From positions 1 to 18,464 of the forward strand of contig JAMOBE010000071.1 of the NCBI GenBank assembly GCA_039908285.1: a stretch of DNA of 18,464 nt, in the 5' to 3' direction. The stretch comes from JAMOBE01 sp039908285 (GTDB lineage Bacteria > Pseudomonadota > Alphaproteobacteria > Rhodospirillales > Rhodospirillaceae). Made by a program: the position numbers and the translations under genes. This document shows, piece by piece, positions 13,727-18,464 of the stretch (its first letter is position 1; the number at the start of each line of letters is the position of its first letter). The notes under the pieces were generated by a model. It had not been told where the DNA came from, ran no database searches, and was given only the letters and a program-made list of their open reading frames with translations.

Positions 13727-15127
13727 ATGTTGCGGTTTGAAGCCTCGGCTGTCGAGCGGTGGCCTATGGAACGGCTGCTCCCCTATGCCGCCAATGCCCG
13801 ACAGCATTCCGAACGGCAGATCACTTTGCTGGCTGAGGCAATTGTTCGGTACGGCTTCACCACACCCTGCCTCGTCGACGGCGATGGTCTCCTCATCGCC
13901 GGGCACGGCCGGCTGCTGGCGGCACGGAAACTGGAACTCACCCACGTCCCCGTCATCCGCATGGAGCATCTGTCGTCCGAGGAAATCCGGGCGCTCCGCA
14001 TCTCCGACAACCGGTTGGGGGAACTGTCGTCCTGGGATAACGAACTTCTGTCCGAGGAGTTGCACGCGCTGAACGCCGTCGGCTTTGACTTGCCGTCGCT
14101 CGGTTTCGACGATGGTGAGTTGGACCGTCTGCTGGCGCCGCTCGATGATGGAGACGGGTCGGATGATGGCGCCGAGGACACCGGCCCCGATGCCGACGAT
14201 GCCCCCGAGCCGCCGTGTGACCCCGTCACCCGCCTCGGGGACCTGTGGTATCTCGGCGACCATCGCCTTCTCTGCGGCGACAGCGCCGACGCGGCGGCGG
14301 TCGCGCTGGTGATGAACGGCGGCCGAGCGGCGCTCTGCTTCACGTCGCCCCCGTACTCGAACCAGAGGGCCTACACCACGGGCGGGATCGAGGATTGGGA
14401 CGGCCTGATGAGCGGGGTGTTCCGTCACCTGCCGGAAATTATGCGGGATGATGGACAAGTGCTGGTCAACCTCGGGCTGATCCATCGGAGCAGCGAGGTC
14501 ACCCTTTACTGGAATGACTGGTGCCAGTGGATGCGGCGTCAGGGATGGCGGTTTTTCGGGTGGTACGTCTGGGACAAGCTTGAAGCACTGCCCGGCGACT
14601 GGAACGGCCGGCTGGCACCATCGTTCGAATTCCTGTTTCACTTCAACCGGGCGGTACGTAGGCCGAACAAGATCGTCGAATGCCGCTGGGGCGGCCAGGA
14701 TACCCATCTGCGCCCCGACGGCCATTCGACCGCCCTGCGCAAGCCCGACGGCTCCGTCGGATCGTGGACCCACGTCGGGCGGCCGACGCAGGAGTTCCGC
14801 ATCCCCGACGCCACGTTGCGCATCAGGGCGCACAAGGCACGAGGCCTCGAATGCAAGCATCCGGCGATCTTCCCGACGGCCTTGGCCGACTTCATCATGC
14901 GGTCCTACTCGGACGAGGGCGATGCGTGTTTCGAGCCCTTCTCCGGCTCGGGCACCAGCATCGTCGCTGCCCAGCAGTGCGGCAGGCGGTGCCACGCCAT
15001 TGAATTGGCGCCCGAATATGTCGATATCGCGGCGCTGAGGTTCCGACAACTGTTCCCGGACGTGCCGGTCACCCTCAACGACGGCCGCACCTTCGAGCAG
15101 GTCGCGGTGGAACGGAAGGCGGGTTGA
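13727..15127 (+). CDS. ParB-domain / DNA methyltransferase fusion (N4-cytosine or N6-adenine), SPPY type
   Basis: This 466-residue protein has an N-terminal ParB/Srx-like domain (about 1-120: NARQHSERQI, LIAGHGRLLAARKL, ISDNRLGELSSWD) and an acidic linker (about 135-165). A beta-class amino-methyltransferase domain follows. Catalytic motif IV is SPPY at 207-210, and the AdoMet-binding motif I is FEPFSGSGTS from 402, so IV precedes I as in the N6_N4_Mtase family. SPPY occurs in N4-cytosine enzymes but also in some N6-adenine ones, so the modified base is undecided. No restriction enzyme is visible, so it is probably an orphan phage methyltransferase. ATG 13727 follows AAGGA; the longer frame reads through the GG array. 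Its first half is nearly a duplicate of the next gene's. Confidence 0.95.
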   Translation: MLRFEASAVERWPMERLLPYAANARQHSERQITLLAEAIVRYGFTTPCLVDGDGLLIAGHGRLLAARKLELTHVPVIRMEHLSSEEIRALRISDNRLGELSSWDNELLSEELHALNAVGFDLPSLGFDDGELDRLLAPLDDGDGSDDGAEDTGPDADDAPEPPCDPVTRLGDLWYLGDHRLLCGDSADAAAVALVMNGGRAALCFTSPPYSNQRAYTTGGIEDWDGLMSGVFRHLPEIMRDDGQVLVNLGLIHRSSEVTLYWNDWCQWMRRQGWRFFGWYVWDKLEALPGDWNGRLAPSFEFLFHFNRAVRRPNKIVECRWGGQDTHLRPDGHSTALRKPDGSVGSWTHVGRPTQEFRIPDATLRIRAHKARGLECKHPAIFPTALADFIMRSYSDEGDACFEPFSGSGTSIVAAQQCGRRCHAIELAPEYVDIAALRFRQLFPDVPVTLNDGRTFEQVAVERKAG

Positions 15128-15175
15128 TCTTCGAATTCATCGCCCCTCGGTCGAGAAATATCGCCGCCGATACCT

Positions 15176-15262
15176 TGGCTTTGGTGGCAAAGGTGCGGCA
15201 GGCCAGGCTGGGCAGGCGGCTCGGCTTGATGCGCCCATGTATGGATGGCAAGGCGTGGCGAG
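15176..15262 (+). repeat. Five-base-period GG array, copy 3 (interrupted)
   Basis: GG units recur from TGGCT at 15176 (AGGTG CGGCA, AGGCT GGGCA, CGGCT) to about 15228 and again at about 15239-15262 (ATGGATGGCAAGGCGTGGCGAG). It is less regular than copies 1 and 2. It lies in the 195-base gap between the two ParB-methyltransferase genes, which otherwise holds no gene. Confidence 0.45.
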
Positions 15263-15322
15263 ATCGGTCGGCGATGACGAGCCGGAACGGTGACACGTCC
15301 TTCAACATGAGGATAATCCCCG

Positions 15323-16558
15323 ATGTTGCGTTTCGAGGCATCGGCCATCGAGCGGTGGCCGATCGAGCGGCTATTGCCGTTCTCGACCAACGCCCGTCAG
15401 CATAGTGTCGACCAGATCGCCCGCATCGCGGCCTCGATCGCCCAGTTTGGTTTCGTCACCCCCTGTCTGGTCGATGCCGATGGCGTACTGATCGCTGGCC
15501 ATGGTCGGTTGCTCGCCGCGCGGCAACTTGGTCTTGCCGATGTGCCGGTCATCCGCATCGAGCACCTGTCGGAGGCCGAGGTGCGGGCGTTGCGTCTGAC
15601 TGACAACCGGTTGGGGGAACTGTCGTCCTGGGATGAGGAACTCCTCGCCGCGGAATTGAAATGGCTTCACGACGAAGGTGTCGATCTCGGCTTGACCGGG
15701 TTCGGCGAGGAGGACCTGGAACGGCTACTCGCCGGCCTCGAGGGGGACGAGCCCGCTCACGGCGGCGATGAGGAGGCTACGCCCGCGCCCCCGGTCGAGC
15801 CTGTCACGCGTCCAGGCGATCTTTGGGTCATGGGCTCCCATCGCCTCCTGTGCGGGGATGCGACGGTCCTGGCGGACGTCGAGAAGGCGCTGGACGGCGC
15901 GCGGGCAGCGATGTGTTTCACCGACAGTCCCTACAACGTCGACTATGCCGGCGGTGCCGGGACGAAGCGCAGCCGGATCGCCAACGACGATCTCGGCAAG
16001 GGGTTCGCCGGCTTCCTGTTCGACGCGTCGGTCAACATCCTGAGCGTCACCGACGGTGCCGTCTACATGTGCATGTCCTCGTCGGAGTTGCACACCCTGA
16101 ACAAGGCATTCACCGAGGCCGGCGGCCACTGGTCGACCTTCATCATCTGGGCCAAGGACACCTTCACCCTGGGGCGCTCCGACTACCAGCGCCAGTACGA
16201 GCCTATCCTCTATGGCTGGCGGGAAGGAGCCGAGCACCACTGGTGCGGCGCCCGCGACCAGGGCGACGTGTGGACGATCAAGCGCCCCCGCGTCAACGAC
16301 CTGCATCCGACCATGAAGCCGGTGGAACTGGTGGAACGCGCGGTGCGCAATTCCAGCCGTCGGGACGATCTGGTGCTGGACCCGTTCGGCGGCTCCGGCA
16401 CCACGCTGATCGCCTGCGAGAACGCCGGCCGGTCGGCAGCGCTGGTGGAACTCGATCCTCGCTACTGCGACGTGATCGTCGGGCGGTGGCAGGCCCTGAC
16501 CGGCCGGGCGGCGACGCTCGACGGCGATGGCCGGACCTTCGCCGAACTCAACCGATAG
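15323..16558 (+). CDS. ParB-domain / DNA methyltransferase fusion, probably N6-adenine, variant DSPY motif
   Basis: This 411-residue protein repeats the architecture of its neighbour: a ParB-like domain (NARQHSVDQI, LIAGHGRLLAARQL, LTDNRLGELSSWD), an acidic linker (about 135-155), then a beta-class methyltransferase domain. Motif I is DPFGGSGTT at 353-361. Motif IV reads D201-S-P-Y-N205 (usually DPPYN), so one catalytic-loop proline is replaced by serine. The order IV then I and the Asp suggest N6-adenine methylation if active. HPTMKPVELVERA is the conserved segment before motif I. A ribosome binding site GAGGAT lies before ATG 15323. The ParB parts of the two enzymes share an identical 33-base DNA stretch (about 14007 and 15602), indicating duplication or gene conversion, while the catalytic halves differ. 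Confidence 0.93.
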   Translation: MLRFEASAIERWPIERLLPFSTNARQHSVDQIARIAASIAQFGFVTPCLVDADGVLIAGHGRLLAARQLGLADVPVIRIEHLSEAEVRALRLTDNRLGELSSWDEELLAAELKWLHDEGVDLGLTGFGEEDLERLLAGLEGDEPAHGGDEEATPAPPVEPVTRPGDLWVMGSHRLLCGDATVLADVEKALDGARAAMCFTDSPYNVDYAGGAGTKRSRIANDDLGKGFAGFLFDASVNILSVTDGAVYMCMSSSELHTLNKAFTEAGGHWSTFIIWAKDTFTLGRSDYQRQYEPILYGWREGAEHHWCGARDQGDVWTIKRPRVNDLHPTMKPVELVERAVRNSSRRDDLVLDPFGGSGTTLIACENAGRSAALVELDPRYCDVIVGRWQALTGRAATLDGDGRTFAELNR

Positions 16559-16576
16559 AAACCTGGAGAACATCAG

Positions 16577-16753
16577 ATGACAAGCACTTTCCTGTCGTAC
16601 ACGGCCGCCGGCATGCCCCCGGCCCAGGGTCACCCCCTGCTTCGCTTCCTGGCTTCGGTCGTCAAGGGCGGCATCGTCCTGACGGCCGCGACCGCGATCA
16701 TCTACATGGTCCTGGCGCTCGTCATTATCGGAAGCAGCCTTCTGCTTCAGTGA
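16577..16753 (+). CDS. Small single-span membrane protein
   Basis: This 58-residue frame starts at ATG 16577 with TGGAGAA at good distance, 18 bases after the methyltransferase. Residues 1-30 are polar with a Gly/Pro region. Residues about 32-57 are almost wholly hydrophobic (GIVLTAATAIIYMVLALVII) and would form one membrane helix. A small holin-like or membrane-associated phage protein is possible, but nothing more specific can be said. Its 3' end overlaps the converging minus-strand DUF3489 gene by 29 bases. Confidence 0.5.
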   Translation: MTSTFLSYTAAGMPPAQGHPLLRFLASVVKGGIVLTAATAIIYMVLALVIIGSSLLLQ

Positions 16754-16985
16754 TAGACCGATCGATGCGGTAGACCAGCTTGCTGACCTGGCTGGCCTTG
16801 CCGGACACGACCGGCAGCCCCAGCGCCCTCCTCAGGGTGGTGACGATCGTGGCCTGGACCAGGCTCTCGGTCCATCCCAGGGCTTGCGCCAACTCGGTGA
16901 GGGTGGCGCCCTCGGGCCGGCGGAGCATGTCGACCATCCAGGTGGTGGTCTGGGGGGCGATCGTGTTTCGAAGAATGGTCGTCAT
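16725..16985 (-). CDS. DUF3489 family small helix-turn-helix protein
   Basis: This 86-residue protein on the minus strand has the DUF3489 pattern: MVDMLRRPEGATLTELAQAL, GWTESLVQATIVTTLRRALG, then VVSGKASQVSKLVYRID. This is a compact winged-helix-like fold expected to bind DNA. The frame is open upstream to 17834, but that long frame runs antisense to the cytosine methyltransferase, and only the last 86 residues look like a real protein. ATG at 16985 (reverse strand) follows AGGGACAAAGG. It diverges from the methyltransferase gene across about 200 bases, so it could regulate it; that is inference from position. Confidence 0.8.
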   Translation of the reverse strand: MTTILRNTIAPQTTTWMVDMLRRPEGATLTELAQALGWTESLVQATIVTTLRRALGLPVVSGKASQVSKLVYRIDRSITEAEGCFR

Positions 16986-17007
16986 GGCCTTTGTCCCTGG
17001 GTTCTGC

Positions 17008-17025
17008 GGGGCGGCGTTCCGCCCC
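17008..17025. promoter_or_regulatory. GC-rich hairpin in the divergent intergenic region
   Basis: GGGGCGG (17008-17014) pairs with CCGCCCC (17019-17025) around a CGTT loop, 22 bases upstream of the minus-strand DUF3489 start. It may be an operator or an mRNA leader stem. Confidence 0.4.
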
Positions 17026-17104
17026 TGATGACACCAGTAACGCGCTGCTGCTCGCCGCAGCCAAGTCAATAACAAGCACCAATACATGAATTTCACTTGA
17101 TCGT

Positions 17105-17136
17105 CTCCCGCAGCCTTCATGGCTTGTACGCGGGAG
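17105..17136 (+). promoter_or_regulatory. Hairpin covering an upstream ribosome binding site
   Basis: CTCCCGC (17105-17111) pairs with GCGGGAG (17130-17136), and AGCC (17112-17115) with GGCT (17121-17124) inside it. The right arm contains most of the GGGAGG that would serve a GTG start at 17142 in the methyltransferase frame. Folding would hide that site and favour the later starts at 17193-17199. Confidence 0.4.
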
Positions 17137-17192
17137 GAATTGTGCTTAACCGACTGGCGTGCCCATGCCGTCGAGTATCTTCTGGAGGTCCC

Positions 17193-18176
17193 GTGAATGT
17201 GGCTGTATCTTCCGCCGGACGCGCTCCGGGCGGCAACGGAAATGCCGTCCTCGGCCTCTCCCTCTGCGCCGGGGCCGGAGGGCTCGACCTCGGGCTGCGC
17301 TTGGCCGTCCCCGGATATCGCCCCGTATGTCATGTCGAGCGGGACGCTTTCGCCGCGGCCGTTCTCGTGGCGCGGATGGAAGACCAGGTCCTGGATCCGG
17401 CGCCTGTCTGGGATGATGTTGCCACCTTCGACGGCCGAGGCTGGCGTGGCGTGGTGGATTGCCTCTCTGCGGGATTCCCGTGCCAGCCCTATAGCATCGC
17501 CGGACGGCGCGGGGGCGCCTCCGACCCTCGCCATCTCTGGCCCCACATCGCCAGAATCATCGGCGAGTGCAAGCCTCCCTTCCTTGTGTTCGAGAACGTC
17601 CCGCACCTTCTCCGCCTCGGATTTGCCGGCATCGCCGAAGACCTGGTCGGGCTGGGTTACCGAGTTGCGGCGGGCCTGTTCACGGCGGCGGAAGTCGGCG
17701 CCCCCCATCAGCGCGAGCGTCTGTTCGTGCTGGCACACCGCGCGGGAGCCGACCCTTTGGCCGATCCCCGCCGCCTGCTCGTGCCGCTGGCCGACGCCCC
17801 GCGCCGGCGAGGGTGCCAAGTGGTCTGCAGGCAAGCGCCGTCCACACAGCCTGCAATGGCGCTCGCGCCAGTGGGCGACGCCGACGGCGCGGGATCATCG
17901 CTCGATTCATGCCGGGCCGGAGACCCTGGCACGCAACAGCAGGCCGCTGTCCGAGCAGGTTGGGAGTTTCCGTTTCCCCCAGGACCAGGAGACGAAGACG
18001 GATGGCGCCGGTTCCTCGCCCAGCACCCTGACGCTCAACCATCGATTCGTAGAACTGCTGATGGGCTGGCCTGGCGGGTGGACCGGCTTCGACTCTGTGG
18101 AAACGGAGTGGTGCCGCTGGTTGCAGCTCATGCGCTGCGAACTCTCGCGGCTGAGTTGACCGGCGATGGCGGGTGA
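17193..18176 (+). CDS. DNA cytosine-C5 methyltransferase
   Basis: This 327-residue protein (from GTG 17193) has the C5-methyltransferase motifs in order: motif I LSLCAGAGGLDLGL at 22-35, motif IV with the catalytic cysteine GFPCQPYS (P96-C97-Q98), motif VI ENV at 134-136, motif VIII QRER at 173-176, and motif X GNGVVP at 303-308. The short, Pro/Arg-rich stretch between VIII and X is the target-recognition region. It matches phage-type Dcm proteins I remember, including GDEDGWRRFL and RVDRLRLCGNGVVPLVAAHA near the end, so the frame is intact. The start is uncertain: GTG 17142, 17193 and 17199 are all possible, and the best ribosome binding site (GGAGGT 17184-17189) is better spaced for ATG 17197 in another frame. 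It likely protects phage DNA. Confidence 0.93.
   Translation: MNVAVSSAGRAPGGNGNAVLGLSLCAGAGGLDLGLRLAVPGYRPVCHVERDAFAAAVLVARMEDQVLDPAPVWDDVATFDGRGWRGVVDCLSAGFPCQPYSIAGRRGGASDPRHLWPHIARIIGECKPPFLVFENVPHLLRLGFAGIAEDLVGLGYRVAAGLFTAAEVGAPHQRERLFVLAHRAGADPLADPRRLLVPLADAPRRRGCQVVCRQAPSTQPAMALAPVGDADGAGSSLDSCRAGDPGTQQQAAVRAGWEFPFPPGPGDEDGWRRFLAQHPDAQPSIRRTADGLAWRVDRLRLCGNGVVPLVAAHALRTLAAELTGDGG
17197..18159 (+). CDS. Overlapping +1-frame protein within the cytosine methyltransferase gene
   Basis: ATG 17197 lies seven bases after GGAGGT (ideal spacing) and opens a 320-residue frame in the +1 frame relative to the methyltransferase. It begins MWLYLPPDA, is Ser/Pro/Arg-rich for about 190 residues, and then has WPTPRAGEG (198 on), QWATPTARD (225 on), ARNSRPLSEQVGS and finally LNHRFVELLMGWPGGWTGF (280-298) and RWLQLMRCELSRL. 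The WPTP/ATPTARD and LNxxFVExLMGWPxGWT motifs are ones I remember as conserved in phage proteins annotated as methyltransferase-associated or hypothetical and starting MWxYLP. Open alternative frames are common in GC-rich DNA, so openness alone is weak evidence. The start signal and motifs are the argument for a real second product. Confidence 0.55.
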   Translation: MWLYLPPDALRAATEMPSSASPSAPGPEGSTSGCAWPSPDIAPYVMSSGTLSPRPFSWRGWKTRSWIRRLSGMMLPPSTAEAGVAWWIASLRDSRASPIASPDGAGAPPTLAISGPTSPESSASASLPSLCSRTSRTFSASDLPASPKTWSGWVTELRRACSRRRKSAPPISASVCSCWHTAREPTLWPIPAACSCRWPTPRAGEGAKWSAGKRRPHSLQWRSRQWATPTARDHRSIHAGPETLARNSRPLSEQVGSFRFPQDQETKTDGAGSSPSTLTLNHRFVELLMGWPGGWTGFDSVETEWCRWLQLMRCELSRLS

Positions 18177-18206
18177 ATTTGTGCACCGGGTGCTCATGGG
18201 GCCGCA

Positions 18207-18233
18207 AGCCCCGCCGGTTTCCCGGTCGGGGCT
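18207..18233. terminator. Hairpin between converging genes, possible two-way terminator
   Basis: AGCCCCG-CCGG pairs with CCGG-T-CGGGGCT (18207-18233) around a TTTC loop, with one bulged T. An alternative stem GGGGC/GCCCC uses 18198-18212. It lies between the methyltransferase stop and the stop of the minus-strand DUF3489 gene. No T-tract follows on either strand, so this is a structural call only. Confidence 0.45.
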
Positions 18234-18245
18234 CGTTGAGCTTCG

Positions 18246-18464
18246 TCATGCGGCGCTCGGAATGAAGTAGGTTCGCGTGCCGTCGGTCGTCTTGGTGGAC
18301 ACCACGTTGAGCCCGAGCTTCTTCTTGAGGCCGGCGGCGATGGCGCCCCTCACCGAGTGTTCAGCCCAGCCCAAGGTGCCGGCCAGTTCGGCGATGGTGG
18401 TGCCGCCGGGGCGGCTCAACATCTCGATCATCTTGGCCTGCTTCGTATCGGCGCGGCTGCGCGG
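18246..18464 (-). CDS. DUF3489 family protein (partial, start outside window)
   Basis: The minus-strand frame is open from the right edge of the window to TGA at 18246 and gives at least 72 residues. It reads RADTKQAKMIEMLSRPGGTT, then IAELAGTLGWAEHSVRGAIA and GLKKKLGLNVVSTKTTDGTR, ending TYFIPSAA. This is a textbook DUF3489 small winged-helix-like domain. An internal ATG at 18431 would lose the KQAK segment typical of the family, so the true start is probably upstream of the window. It resembles the 86-residue protein at 16725 in order of motifs, and together they flank the cytosine methyltransferase. Confidence 0.85.
   Translation of the reverse strand, partial: PRSRADTKQAKMIEMLSRPGGTTIAELAGTLGWAEHSVRGAIAAGLKKKLGLNVVSTKTTDGTRTYFIPSAA

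Noticed and set aside
12911..15049. 712-residue minus-strand frame
   Set aside because: It is antisense to the unknown gene pair and the first ParB-methyltransferase. No coherent domain.
15124..15405. 93-residue plus-strand frame between the two ParB-methyltransferases
   Set aside because: It overlaps the second methyltransferase start in another frame, reads through the GG array and resembles nothing.
16986..17834. N-terminal extension of the minus-strand DUF3489 gene
   Set aside because: The extension is antisense to the methyltransferase and lacks any motif. The DUF3489 protein has its own ATG and ribosome binding site at 16985.
17193..18176. Frameshifted methyltransferase pseudogene
   Set aside because: The presence of LNHRFVELLMGWP in the +1 frame first suggested a frameshift, but the zero frame retains all motifs including GNGVVP near the end, so it is intact.

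Overview
The window is a compact, GC-rich phage or prophage segment, most likely from an alphaproteobacterium. That placement is an inference from base composition, codon use and my memory of similar gene sets, with Rhodospirillales-type hosts as the best guess. Nearly all genes lie on the plus strand and many overlap by 1 to 11 bases (TGATG or ATGA junctions), as in an early phage operon. I see no integrase, attachment site, tRNA, rRNA, insertion sequence or CRISPR array. The element probably extends beyond both ends.

Bases 1-8291 form the replication and recombination module. It runs: the tail of an unidentified protein, a DUF3102 coiled-coil protein, a RecA-fold AAA_24 (Sak4-type) ATPase, a DUF669 single-strand-binding-like protein, a small unknown, a PD-(D/E)XK nuclease with a cysteine-rich tail, an SF2 helicase with a zinc ribbon, a 74-residue protein, and a 756-residue primase-polymerase/ATPase. 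Directly after the primase lies an AT-rich island (8203-8305) with three ATAATTCA-type repeats facing three inverted copies, which is a good candidate origin or operator.

Bases 8512-10988 hold small middle genes: a RuvC-like nuclease, a TSCPD-like protein, a 69-residue conserved protein, a DUF6362 protein, a GIY-YIG nuclease and a small unknown. A gene-free stretch of about 700 bases follows (10989-11685). It carries inverted and direct repeats, a perfect extended -10 promoter motif and a five-base-period GG array.

Bases 11686-16753 hold a terminase small-subunit-like protein, a strongly self-complementary leader, two conserved phage proteins (one with a glycine-rich loop resembling RAMP/Cas7 proteins), and two tandem ParB-domain/DNA methyltransferase fusions. 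The fusions have nearly duplicated front halves, and each is preceded by another five-base-period GG array. A small membrane protein follows.

Bases 16725-18464 hold two minus-strand DUF3489 proteins flanking a plus-strand cytosine-C5 methyltransferase. The methyltransferase reading frame is overlapped for 963 bases by a second plus-strand frame. That frame has the better-placed ribosome binding site and its own recognisable motifs (WPTP; LNHRFVELLMGWP). I consider this dual-coding locus the most interesting item. The three methyltransferases probably modify phage DNA against host restriction, while the Prim-Pol, helicase, ATPase, SSB-like and nuclease genes start replication and recombination.
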